Positions 1-7,019 of a DNA stretch of 10,097 nt are shown in pieces. The first letter of the stretch is position 1; every line of letters starts with the position of its first letter. The translations under genes and the position numbers were made by a program. The stretch is taken from positions 1 through 10,097 of the forward strand of contig CAIXYX010000056.1 in NCBI GenBank assembly GCA_903923795.1, read 5' to 3'. A model generated the notes under the pieces. The model had not been told where the DNA came from, did not search any database, and saw only the letters and a program-made list of their open reading frames with translations. The DNA comes from an uncultured Microcaldota archaeon (lineage in GTDB: Archaea; Micrarchaeota; Micrarchaeia; Anstonellales; Anstonellaceae).

Positions 1-387
1 CTTGAAATTCATGATCCTACAAAATTAGTTGGTGAAAATTACACGGTTCAGTGGAATACCTCTGAGGACTGTGACATTGATGGAATAAAAATATCATCGG
101 AGAAAAAAATAAAATAATGCACCGTGGATATATTAAAATCTGGCGAAAAATCCTTGAGCGACTTGGGATACAAAGTTTTTGCAGAGCCGACGAATGACAA
201 ATGCAAGTATTGGAAAGAGTATTATCAGCAGATAAACTGGACAAAAATCAGCCAAGACTATGATTATGTGGTGCTGCGAGCCGGCGCATGCGAGAATACA
301 ACTGTCGTGCCATCTCCATTTGTGCAGGTGTGGGCGGAGGGCCCGCTCTATGTGTTCGAGAATGGGAATAGGACACGACCGCAATAA
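1..387 (+). pseudogene. 3' part of a gene for a probable secreted protein, interrupted by an in-frame TAA
   Basis: One reading frame is open from the window edge to TAA at 115-117, then continues in the same frame to TAA at 385-387. The first part gives 38 residues and the second about 89. The joined translation reads like one extracellular beta-rich protein: cysteines just before and just after the stop, many Tyr, Thr and Asn residues, and a C-terminal segment containing PFVQVWAEGPLYVFENG. The only start near the second part is GTG at 124, with no Shine-Dalgarno sequence or TATA box close enough, so an independent gene is unlikely. A single-base change from a Tyr codon (TAT or TAC) to TAA would explain the break. 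Alternatives are a sequencing error next to the A7 run at 103-109, or stop-codon readthrough. I do not recognise the family. The 5' part of the gene lies outside the window. Confidence 0.55.
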
Positions 388-418
388 AAACGGCCTCGCC
401 GATGCAAAATAACTCCTG

Positions 419-426
419 TTTTTAAA
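419..426 (+). promoter_or_regulatory. TATA-like box for the SRP RNA gene
   Basis: TTTTTAAA at 419-426 is centred about 25 bases before the first base of SRP RNA helix 1 at 448, the usual archaeal TATA-to-start distance. The stretch 388-447 between the upstream reading frame and the RNA holds no other candidate gene. The T5 run within the box could also contribute to ending transcription of the upstream gene. Confidence 0.5.
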
Positions 427-447
427 CTCCAAAACCCCAATAAATAC

Positions 448-718
448 GGTAAGAGTGGTCGGGGGGCCAGGGGCCCCTCCTCGCCGTAAACCCCCTTTAG
501 ACGGGACCGACAGGCTGCCGGCGTCCGCCATGCTGGCGGCCGTGAGCAGAAGTTAAGCGTCGATGCCAATGCCTGCGCGGACGGGTCTGGCCAGCGAACC
601 GGGTGAGGCCGGAAGGTGCAGCCCTAAGCGACCATATCCGTGCTGTGCAGATACATGGCGGAGCTGACACTTCTGAATTCTGGCCTCCAGCGTCCGGGCA
701 ATTGTGGTTGCTCTTACC
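448..718 (+). ncRNA. Archaeal signal recognition particle (7S/SRP) RNA
   Basis: This is the RNA scaffold of the signal recognition particle, which binds SRP54 and SRP19 and targets nascent membrane and secreted proteins. Helix 8 is clear: GGAA tetraloop at 611-614, closing pairs 608-610 with 615-617, symmetric loop TGAG (604-607) opposite GCAG (618-621), and outer stem 601-603 with 622-624. The ends close on each other: GGTAAGAG (448-455) is exactly complementary to CTCTTACC (711-718), forming helix 1. The 5' Alu domain shows a G-rich hairpin (461-466 with 475-480) whose loop contains GGGG, and a second loop containing CCCCC (491-495) within CCGT/ACGG, consistent with the known Alu loop-loop contact. 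CCAGCGTCCGGGCAA at 687-701 resembles the conserved 3' helix 5 segment CCAGCCTGGGCAA of eukaryotic SRP RNA. CCGCCA/TGGCGG at 525-539 is a further perfect hairpin. The length of about 271 bases is near the archaeal norm of about 300. The ends could shift by a few bases. Confidence 0.93.
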
Positions 719-746
719 ACTATTTATTCAGAAAAGGACAGAGAAG

Positions 747-825
747 AAAAAGATGCAGAAAGAAATGAGGAAGAAAAAGAACTTATTGAAAAAGGGAAAA
801 TGAAAAAGAGAATAAATACTAAAAA
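747..825 (-). terminator. Oligo-T termination zone downstream of the minus-strand membrane-protein gene
   Basis: Read on the minus strand, five T5 runs (825-821, 807-803, 793-789, 778-774, 751-747) plus a T4 (800-797) begin 24 bases after the stop codon of the gene at 849-1331. Archaeal RNA polymerase terminates at such T runs. This explains the strikingly A/G-rich plus-strand stretch from about 728 to 827, which otherwise would look like a lysine/glutamate-rich coding fragment. It also lies between two convergent units, the SRP RNA gene and the membrane-protein gene. No other gene is seen in 719-848. Confidence 0.55.
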
Positions 826-848
826 GCTGGTCTCGCGCTCAAGCTCAT

Positions 849-1331
849 TTATCTGCTTTGAAGCCGCTGAATCCGCTTTCCGGTGTCACCAGTGTAAGGC
901 ACATTGTTTATCTTGCCAGGTGGGTAAGGGCCGACATTCGGCTTGTTCAGCTTCCCGGAATCTAGACGCGGGCAGAACACGCCAGTATCTTTGGTGGCTG
1001 GCACGATGGATTTCTTGTCCAATTCAGATTTGCTCTCCAGCGGATTCTTTTTCGAAATCGAATTGTTTGCCTGCTGATTCTTCGATTCGGCCTTTATCGG
1101 CGCCGGAGCTTTCTCTTTGGCGGGAGCGGAATTCTCAGACTTTTTCGCGCCCACATTGACAGTTTGCTCCTGCCGAACAGGCGTCGTCTCGTTGGTGCTG
1201 GAGGTGTTAAAGTCTCCATGAGCCCATCTGAATATTCCAACACCAACAAAGAATAAGGCGACAGGCACCCACCAACTGGATTTTTTCTCCGTCGAATAAG
1301 ACTTGGTCGAAGGCTCTTTTTTCTCATCCAT
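849..1331 (-). CDS. Small single-pass membrane protein of unknown function
   Basis: The product has 160 residues from ATG at 1331. A lysine-rich N-terminus of about 19 residues precedes one hydrophobic span (about residues 20-36, containing WWVPVALFFVGVGIF). A polar tail rich in Lys, Glu, Pro, Ala, Asn and Ser follows (about 40-110). The last 45 residues are different in character, with one cysteine in GVFCPRLD and many Pro, Gly and Asn residues, and may form a small folded segment. The positive N-terminus suggests it stays in the cytoplasm with the tail outside. The frame is open further upstream to an ATG at 1376, but the TATA-like box at 1381-1390 would start RNA near 1360, inside that longer version. 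This favours ATG 1331, which has a weak GTGATT motif just upstream at 1339-1334. I do not recognise the family. It is divergent from ftsZ, and no functional link can be claimed. Confidence 0.7.
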   Translation of the reverse strand: MDEKKEPSTKSYSTEKKSSWWVPVALFFVGVGIFRWAHGDFNTSSTNETTPVRQEQTVNVGAKKSENSAPAKEKAPAPIKAESKNQQANNSISKKNPLESKSELDKKSIVPATKDTGVFCPRLDSGKLNKPNVGPYPPGKINNVPYTGDTGKRIQRLQSR

Positions 1332-1380
1332 ATAATCACAACATTTAACCCACACTATTCCATATTCTTTTAGCATTATA

Positions 1381-1390
1381 ATTTATATAA
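1381..1390 (-). promoter_or_regulatory. TATA-like box for the minus-strand membrane-protein gene
   Basis: Read on the minus strand, TTATATAAAT runs from 1390 to 1381. A start about 25 bases downstream falls near 1360, giving a leader of about 29 bases before ATG 1331. The AT-rich element is nearly palindromic, so it might also serve the plus strand. The divergent gap 1332-1512 contains this box, a further plus-strand TATA-like motif (CATATAAAC, 1407-1415) and the ftsZ box at 1469-1478. I see no gene there. Confidence 0.5.
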
Positions 1391-1468
1391 CTGCGGTTGG
1401 CGCGGCCATATAAACAACCTCTCGCCCCGCCCATCGAAAATCTCGCGCGCTCGACGCCCAAGTCTATC

Positions 1469-1478
1469 CTTTTTATAG
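1469..1478 (+). promoter_or_regulatory. TATA-like box for ftsZ
   Basis: CTTTTTATAG at 1469-1478 predicts transcription starting near 1500, 13 bases before the ATG at 1513. That short leader would still contain the purine-rich Shine-Dalgarno-like stretch GAGGGTGGGA at 1501-1510. The match to a canonical archaeal TATA box is moderate. Confidence 0.5.
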
Positions 1479-1512
1479 TTCAGGCACGTAAAATCGCACA
1501 GAGGGTGGGAGC

Positions 1513-2490
1513 ATGGCGGATGAGGAAGGCAGGCTCAGCATCGTGGTGGCCGGCGCGGGCGGCGCGGGCTGCAATACCGTCAATCGCTTAGCCTCGATTG
1601 GCGCGGGAAAAGCCCGGCTTGTCGCTTTCAACACAGACAAAAAGCACCTCAAGTCCATGAACGATTCGGTAGAGCGCATCCTTCTTGGAGCCAGCATCAC
1701 CAAAGGATTGGGCGCCGGCGGAGATCCCGGCATGGCCGAGAAGGCCGCGTTTGCTTCCAAGAAACTCATAGAGCAGCAAGTGTCAGACGCAGACCTTGTT
1801 TTCATCGCCGCGGGTATGGGCGGCGGCACAGGCACAGGAAGCGCACCTGTCATCGCCCAAATCGCCAAAGACCATGGGGCACTGGTGGTGGGCATGGTCA
1901 CATTCCCGTTTGCCCTTGAGCGCGCGCGCATAAAAAAAGCCCGCAGCGGCACGGCGAAACTGGCCGATGTGTGCGACTGCGTTGTGGTGATTCAGAACGA
2001 CAAATTGTACCAGTGGGTGCCCAATTTACAGATTGACAAGGCATTTGCATTGGCAGATGATGTGGTGGCGAAAGCCGTTGCCGGCATCAGCCACACTATT
2101 CTCGAACCGTCTCTCATCAACCTCGATTTTTCAGATGTCAAGACACTTATGGATGGCGGCGGGTTGGCCATGATAGCGCGGGGAGAGGCAAGTGGATACG
2201 CCCGAGCGGAAGAGGTGGTGGCAAGCACCCTCGACCACCCATTACTCGACGTCGACTTCAGCGAGGCTTCTGGCGCGCTTTTCCATCTTAGCGGCGGGCC
2301 GGACCTCACCTTGGGCGAGGCGACTGACATCGGCGAGAAGCTGACTGCGCGCCTCGGCGATGACTGCAATGTTGTGTGGGGCTCGCGCATAGATGATAGG
2401 TTCGACAAGAGCCTCGAGGCTTTCATGGTGTTCACGGGAATTCCGTCACCTCTCTTGCTGGACCCGGACGCGGAGACAAAAGAGAAATAG
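1513..2490 (+). CDS. ftsZ: Cell division protein FtsZ
   Basis: FtsZ is a tubulin-like GTPase that polymerises into the cytokinetic ring at the inner face of the membrane. The 325-residue product has the full set of family motifs: glycine-rich GAGGAG at 14-19, the AFNTD segment at 38-42, the tubulin signature GGGTGTGS at 103-110, the PFALERAR segment at 131-138 (PFxxE in the family), and the synergy (T7) loop NLDFSDVKTLM at 203-213, which supplies catalytic residues to the neighbouring subunit. ATG 1513 is preceded by a GGGTGG element about 5 bases upstream, and the N-terminus begins only a few residues before the first strand, as expected. The protein ends about 15 residues after the last domain strand (VFTGI, 306-310), so the usual flexible linker and C-terminal partner-binding peptide are nearly absent. 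No other division gene lies next to it in the window. Confidence 0.96.
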   Translation: MADEEGRLSIVVAGAGGAGCNTVNRLASIGAGKARLVAFNTDKKHLKSMNDSVERILLGASITKGLGAGGDPGMAEKAAFASKKLIEQQVSDADLVFIAAGMGGGTGTGSAPVIAQIAKDHGALVVGMVTFPFALERARIKKARSGTAKLADVCDCVVVIQNDKLYQWVPNLQIDKAFALADDVVAKAVAGISHTILEPSLINLDFSDVKTLMDGGGLAMIARGEASGYARAEEVVASTLDHPLLDVDFSEASGALFHLSGGPDLTLGEATDIGEKLTARLGDDCNVVWGSRIDDRFDKSLEAFMVFTGIPSPLLLDPDAETKEK

Positions 2491-2523
2491 ACAGACCACC
2501 CGCTTCCCGTCAGAACACAACCT

Positions 2524-2531
2524 CCTTAAAT
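2524..2531 (+). promoter_or_regulatory. TATA-like box for the P-type ATPase gene, leaderless arrangement
   Basis: CCTTAAAT at 2524-2531 is centred about 25 bases upstream of the ATG at 2553, so the transcript would begin at or next to the start codon. No clear Shine-Dalgarno motif precedes that ATG (ATCAGGCGT), which agrees with leaderless translation. This suggests the ATPase is transcribed separately from ftsZ, 62 bases upstream. Confidence 0.5.
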
Positions 2532-2552
2532 CCAGCCCCCGAAATCAGGCGT

Positions 2553-5294
2553 ATGGCCCAGAATGAGAAAGGCACGGGCAAGGTTGACTCCATTACGAGC
2601 CGTGCCCATGCCATGGATGAGAAAGAATTGCTCTTGGCGCTTAACACAAACATCGAGCGAGGCCTCGGGGCCGAGCAAGTCCTCCTCGCCCGCGAAAAAT
2701 TCGGCCTCAATTCATGGAGCGTGGAGCAGAAGCAGACAGCGATGACCATCCTCTTGCGCCAAGTGTCGAATTCCATAATTCTGCTCCTCATAGCGGCGGC
2801 CGGCGTGGCCGCATTCGTCGGCCATGTGATTGATGCCATCGGCATCATCGCGGCCGTCCTCTTGTCGGTCATTTTCGGATTTTTCCAGGAATACAAGGCA
2901 GAAGCGGCTTTGAGCGCGCTGCAGAAACTCACCTCACCAAAAAGCCGAGTGCTAAGAGATGGCAGGGAAGAGCAGATTTCGAGCGAGGAATTGGTGCCTG
3001 GAGACGTGCTCTTGCTGCACGAGGGGGATTTGGCGCCCGCAGATGCACGCCTCTTGAGCGGCTCAAATCTGTCTGCAGACCAGTCCACACTCACGGGAGA
3101 ATCCCAGCCGATAGAGAAACACGCCAAAAAAATAGCTGAAAACACGCCCATGGCCGAGCGCGACAATATTGTCTATGCCGGCACCACGATTGTGCGCGGC
3201 TCGGGCCGCGCAGTGGTGTTCGCCACCGGCCTGACAACCCAATTCGGCGCTATTGCCGAAAGTCTGGCCGGCGTGCAGAGCGGGCCCACGCCATTGCAGA
3301 AAGATTTGCAGGAGCTGGGCGAGAAAATCGGCAAGGCTGCCATCGGATTATGCATGCTCTTTTTCGCGGTCGGAGTCTGGGCGCACATCAGCACATGGGA
3401 CGAGATGCTGCTCACAGCAGTCACCATGGCTGTCGCCGCCATACCCGAAGGCCTGCCCACGGTGCTGGCCATAACTCTCGCGCTCGGCGTCCAGCGCATG
3501 GCGGGAGAGAAAGCTCTGGTGCGAAAATTGCAGGCTGTCGAGACGCTCGGCTCGGCATCGGTCATCTGCACTGACAAGACGGGCACGCTCACCGCGAACC
3601 GCATGACATTGATAAGAGCAAATCTGGCGGGAGGAGATTATCAGATTGGCGGCGGGCCCGATGCGCTCGCAGGCTCGCTGACGCGCACTGATGGCAAGAC
3701 CATTTCCAAGCCCGAGCTTGAGCGTTTGCAGGAGGCGATGGAGACGGCCGTGCTGTGCAATGAGGCCGGAGTGCAGTTATGGGGAGAAGAAAAGATAGAG
3801 AGTGTCAGGGGCGATCCCACCGAGGTGGCACTGCTCGTCGGGGCGGCAAAAATTGGCATAAACGTCGAGAAACTCCGGGCCGCCCATTCAAAGAAGAGCG
3901 AAAATCCTTTCGATTACGAGCGCAAGATGATGGCCCAGATAAGGGCGGACGGCTCGCGTCATACGGCATATGTGAAAGGCGCGCCAGAGAAAGTTCTCGA
4001 GCACTGCAAGCATGTGATGACCGAGCGCGGCATCGCACCAATGACGGAAAAGAAGAGGAAAGAGATACACGCGCTCATGGAGAGATATTCGCATGATGCG
4101 CTGCGGACTTTGGGCCTCGCGCGCAGAAGCCTTCGGGCAGGCGAGGAGAAAAACCCTGACAAAGTCGAGAAAGACCTCATATGGGTCGGTTTGGCCGGCA
4201 TGATCGACCCGCCGAGGCCCGAGGCGAAAGAGGCTCTGGCCCTTTGCCAGAAAGCAGGCATACGCGTCATCATGCTCACAGGCGATGCGCCCATCACCGC
4301 CAAAGTCATCGCCGGCCAGTTGGGTTTGCTGCCAAAAGAGCATACTGCAGATGCACTGATGAGCGGAGAGGAGCTTGAGAAATTGAGTGATGCGCGATTG
4401 GCTACCCGACTTCCGTATTTACACGTGCTTGCCCGCGCCACACCAGCACACAAATTCCGCATCATCACTGCATTGCAAAAGATGGGTGAGGTGGTTGCTG
4501 TCACAGGAGATGGCGTGAATGACGCGCCCTCAATCAAAAAGGCGGACATTGGAGTGGCCATGGGCATCGGAGGCACCGACGTGGCGCGCGGCGCGGCCGA
4601 CATGGTGCTCACAGACAACAATTTCTCGACGCTGGTGATGGCGGTCGAGCAGGGTCGTTCGATATATGAGAATATCAGATCATTCGTACGCTTCCAGTTC
4701 ACCACAAATGTTGCCGCACTCTCGCTCATGTTCATCACGCCGCTCATCGGCCTTGGCCTGCCTCTTCTCCCCCTGCAAATCTTGTGGATAAACATCATCA
4801 TGGACGGCCCGCCTGCCATAGCCTTGGGTCTGGAGCCGGGCCATGCGGAGGTCATGGACAGGCCGCCGCGCAAGAGAAATGCACCGTTTGTGGGCAAGGC
4901 GTTCTTGGGCAACATTTTGTGCTCCGGCATGCTGATGTTCCTGCTCAGCTTGGGCATTTTCGCTTATTACCAGACATCAGGGGACGTGTCGATGGCCGCC
5001 GAGGCTGGCACCATGGCATTCACCGTATTCGTCTGCCTCCAGTTGGTCAATGCGTTCAACTGCCGCTCGGTGCGCTTCTCGGCATTTGACAGGCCTCTCG
5101 CCAACAAATGGCTGGTGCTGGCCGCCGGCATCTCGCTCGCATTGCAGCTGTCGATAATTTACCTGCCGCAGCTGCAGGCCGTCTTCGGCACAGTCGCGCT
5201 CGGCGCGGCGGATTGGGGAATAATCGTGCTGGCGGGCGCAGTGATGCTGGCAAAAGAAGAGCTTTTGAAAAAGATGTCACTGGCCAAAGTCTGA
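2553..5294 (+). CDS. Type II P-type Ca2+/Mn2+-transporting ATPase, SPCA/PMR1-like
   Basis: This 913-residue membrane pump would use ATP to export Ca2+ (possibly Mn2+) from the cytoplasm. Domains in order: cation-ATPase N-terminal region (about 18-85), actuator domain with the dephosphorylation motif TGES (181-184), M4 with IPEGLP (297-302), phosphorylation site DKTGT with Asp341, nucleotide-binding KGAPE (475-479), TGD (576-578), hinge motif TGDGVNDAP (651-659), then M5-M10 to the C-terminus. The length is normal. Compared with SERCA, site II residues are kept (Glu299 in M4, Asn747 and Asp751 in M6 WINIIMDGPPA). Site I positions differ: Ala722 stands where SERCA M5 has Glu771, and Met750 where M6 has Thr799. 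This matches secretory-pathway (SPCA) pumps, which carry one ion per ATP. The final 18 bases overlap the end of the convergent helicase gene. The type II assignment is secure; ion preference is inferred. Confidence 0.93.
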   Translation: MAQNEKGTGKVDSITSRAHAMDEKELLLALNTNIERGLGAEQVLLAREKFGLNSWSVEQKQTAMTILLRQVSNSIILLLIAAAGVAAFVGHVIDAIGIIAAVLLSVIFGFFQEYKAEAALSALQKLTSPKSRVLRDGREEQISSEELVPGDVLLLHEGDLAPADARLLSGSNLSADQSTLTGESQPIEKHAKKIAENTPMAERDNIVYAGTTIVRGSGRAVVFATGLTTQFGAIAESLAGVQSGPTPLQKDLQELGEKIGKAAIGLCMLFFAVGVWAHISTWDEMLLTAVTMAVAAIPEGLPTVLAITLALGVQRMAGEKALVRKLQAVETLGSASVICTDKTGTLTANRMTLIRANLAGGDYQIGGGPDALAGSLTRTDGKTISKPELERLQEAMETAVLCNEAGVQLWGEEKIESVRGDPTEVALLVGAAKIGINVEKLRAAHSKKSENPFDYERKMMAQIRADGSRHTAYVKGAPEKVLEHCKHVMTERGIAPMTEKKRKEIHALMERYSHDALRTLGLARRSLRAGEEKNPDKVEKDLIWVGLAGMIDPPRPEAKEALALCQKAGIRVIMLTGDAPITAKVIAGQLGLLPKEHTADALMSGEELEKLSDARLATRLPYLHVLARATPAHKFRIITALQKMGEVVAVTGDGVNDAPSIKKADIGVAMGIGGTDVARGAADMVLTDNNFSTLVMAVEQGRSIYENIRSFVRFQFTTNVAALSLMFITPLIGLGLPLLPLQILWINIIMDGPPAIALGLEPGHAEVMDRPPRKRNAPFVGKAFLGNILCSGMLMFLLSLGIFAYYQTSGDVSMAAEAGTMAFTVFVCLQLVNAFNCRSVRFSAFDRPLANKWLVLAAGISLALQLSIIYLPQLQAVFGTVALGAADWGIIVLAGAVMLAKEELLKKMSLAKV

Positions 5295-6962
5295 CAGCTT
5301 GCTCTGGCCTTTCTTTTTTACTGAAACCGCGCCGTCTTTTTTCTCAGGTGACACGGGCTCGTCTTTTTCCCCTGTGTTTTTTTTCTGCACCGGAGGCTGC
5401 CCGCTCTTCTTCGGCCTTCCCCGTCCCGCCAGCACGGATTTGAAATTTGATGGCGAAGCAAGAGCCAAACCGCCGACAATCCTCTTCATCTTCTCCTCTT
5501 TTCTCTTCGACGAGAAGAATGATGACTGGTCACGCGTGTTGGCTGTCATCAGGCCGAACATATGCCCCATTTTCGCCCGGCCCGCGCGCCCTCGCCTCTG
5601 GATGTGCCGGATTTCTGATGGCACGGGCTCGTAGAAGATGACATTGTCAACAGAGGGGATGTCAAGGCCCTCCTCGCCGATGGAAGTGGCAACGAGGATG
5701 TCGAATTGTCCCTCTCTAAAATCAGCTAGAGTCTTTTGCTGGTCTTTGGCAGTCACGCCGTCTTTTTTGCCCATGAATGGTTTCGCCCGCAGACCTGCGC
5801 GGGTGATGGCATCCACCAGCACGCCCACCTGGTCGCGGTATTGGCAGAAGACGATTGATTTGTCAGATGCGGGGCGGGAACGCAAAAGCTCGAGCAGTTT
5901 TTCCAGTTTGGGATGCTCGGTAGCCCCGGACAGCTTCTCGACGAATTCCATGAATTTGGCATTATGCAAAAGTCGCACCTGCGCCTTCGATGGCTCTCGC
6001 TCGCGGACGCGCTGCACGAATCTTTGCACAGATTCGACTCCTTGTGTTTCCAGCAATTCGAGCACATGAACAAGGGAGAAGAGTGTTGCATGATGCGAGA
6101 GGGCGGAGAAGCGCAATGAAGAGCTTGATGCCAAAATGCGCATGCGCATCTCGGCAAGAGATTTCTTCGAGGTGTATTGGCCGACAAAGCCCATCTTGCG
6201 CAAAGTCTCGACCTGCGCGCGAATCAATTCCCCAAGGACAGCTTTTCCCTCGAGAAGTGCTGGCGTCAATTCGACTCGTATCCATTCAATTTCGAGAGGC
6301 TTGACATAAGGAGCTACATCAACATCTTCGGCTGTTCTGATTTGCACATGCTGGATGCCCAAGGCATCAAGTATTTCGGTGATTTTTTTCCTGTCTCCGC
6401 CAGGTGAGGCGGTGAGGCCCAAGACAAGGGAGTTGTGCTCTTTGGCTGCTCGGGCCACGGCAGTGTAGGCGTATTTGCCCACCGAGCGATGGCATTCGTC
6501 AAATATCACGAGAGAGAAATCGAATTTGAGGCGGCCGGATTCCAAATCGTTGGCAATGGTTTGGGGAGTGGAGATGACGAGGCGGTTTGGCGGAACATAG
6601 AGAGGAGGGCGTTTTGTTGCTGTGATGAGGCCGGACACTAAGACAATTTCCTCTTGTTTAAGCACCAGCCACTCTCTGCACACTTTCTCGTGCTGGGCGG
6701 CGAGCGGGCGGGTGGGGGCGAGGAAGAGCACGCGGCCCCCTTGTGCCAATTTGGCTGCGGCTACGAGGATGGCGACAAGTGTTTTGCCCATGCCAGTTGG
6801 TAAAACAACAAGTGTGGAGCCGTTCTTGAGTACGGCATCGGAGATAGTGGATTGGTAGAGGCGGGGCGGAGGCGCGGCTGGCGAGAGGAGAGGAGAGGAC
6901 GAGGTTGGAGTTGATGATTCTGGCGCAGATGATAAAACTGGCTCGAGTGTTGTGGAATCCAC
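5277..6962 (-). CDS. hef: Hef/FANCM-like superfamily 2 DNA helicase without nuclease domain, with a C-terminal PIP-box-like motif
   Basis: Hef is an archaeal relative of FANCM and Mph1 that remodels stalled or branched replication forks. The 561-residue product has a Ser/Pro/Thr-rich N-terminus (1-33), the RLYQ motif (34-37), Walker A PTGMGKT (55-61), DECH (155-158), TASP (184-187), a helical insertion of roughly 215-345 as in Hef, and a second RecA domain with motif VI QRRGRAGR (455-462). A Lys-rich tail (about 515-552) ends in QSKLSDFGQ (553-561), which fits the PCNA-interacting pattern QxxLxxF. Canonical Hef continues into an XPF-type nuclease and helix-hairpin-helix region, absent here. 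The start is GTG 6962: an in-frame TAA lies at 6987-6989, no better start follows it, and a TATA-like box 26 bases upstream implies a leaderless mRNA. The gene overlaps the ATPase gene tail to tail by 18 bases. Confidence 0.9.
   Translation of the reverse strand: MDSTTLEPVLSSAPESSTPTSSSPLLSPAAPPPRLYQSTISDAVLKNGSTLVVLPTGMGKTLVAILVAAAKLAQGGRVLFLAPTRPLAAQHEKVCREWLVLKQEEIVLVSGLITATKRPPLYVPPNRLVISTPQTIANDLESGRLKFDFSLVIFDECHRSVGKYAYTAVARAAKEHNSLVLGLTASPGGDRKKITEILDALGIQHVQIRTAEDVDVAPYVKPLEIEWIRVELTPALLEGKAVLGELIRAQVETLRKMGFVGQYTSKKSLAEMRMRILASSSSLRFSALSHHATLFSLVHVLELLETQGVESVQRFVQRVREREPSKAQVRLLHNAKFMEFVEKLSGATEHPKLEKLLELLRSRPASDKSIVFCQYRDQVGVLVDAITRAGLRAKPFMGKKDGVTAKDQQKTLADFREGQFDILVATSIGEEGLDIPSVDNVIFYEPVPSEIRHIQRRGRAGRAKMGHMFGLMTANTRDQSSFFSSKRKEEKMKRIVGGLALASPSNFKSVLAGRGRPKKSGQPPVQKKNTGEKDEPVSPEKKDGAVSVKKKGQSKLSDFGQ
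5314..5384 (+). terminator. Oligo-T termination zone for the ATPase gene, antisense to the helicase C-terminus
   Basis: Four T runs (T6 at 5314-5319, T6 at 5337-5342, T5 at 5364-5368, T8 at 5377-5384) begin 20 bases after the ATPase stop. They are plausible archaeal terminators for plus-strand transcription. On the other strand the same bases are the AAA lysine codons of the helicase tail. Confidence 0.5.
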
Positions 6963-6983
6963 GTCAAGAGATGGCAGTCTGAC

Positions 6984-6991
6984 TAATTAAA
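6984..6991 (-). promoter_or_regulatory. TATA-like box for the Hef-like helicase gene, leaderless arrangement
   Basis: Read on the minus strand, TTTAATTA runs from 6991 to 6984, centred about 26 bases before the GTG start at 6962. No Shine-Dalgarno sequence precedes the GTG. Together these support leaderless transcription and the choice of GTG as the start. Confidence 0.5.
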
Positions 6992-7019
6992 CGCTTCGGG
7001 GGTGGGTTTCCGCAATGTC

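Noticed and set aside
117..197. ATG at 117 overlapping the TAA, giving a short 26-codon frame
   Set aside because: The frame ends quickly and its translation has no sensible features, whereas the original frame keeps coding character past the stop.
133..569. Minus-strand frames across the end of the interrupted gene and the SRP RNA
   Set aside because: They overlap a structured RNA gene and the plus-strand coding remnant, and show no domain or start signal.
704..1159. Plus-strand open frame beginning with a Lys/Glu-rich stretch
   Set aside because: It starts inside the SRP RNA, crosses the A-rich terminator zone and then runs antisense to the minus-strand membrane-protein gene. The charged stretch is explained by the T-rich terminator on the other strand.
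1473..1952. Minus-strand open frame opposite the ftsZ 5' half
   Set aside because: It is antisense to the conserved GTP-binding region of FtsZ, is Ala/Pro/Ser-biased, and has no promoter or known motif.
3959..4957. Long minus-strand open frame (332 codons) inside the ATPase gene
   Set aside because: It is antisense to a complete P-type ATPase with all motifs intact. Its translation is rich in Ser, Arg, Pro and Met with no recognisable domain, as expected for an antisense frame of a GC-rich gene.
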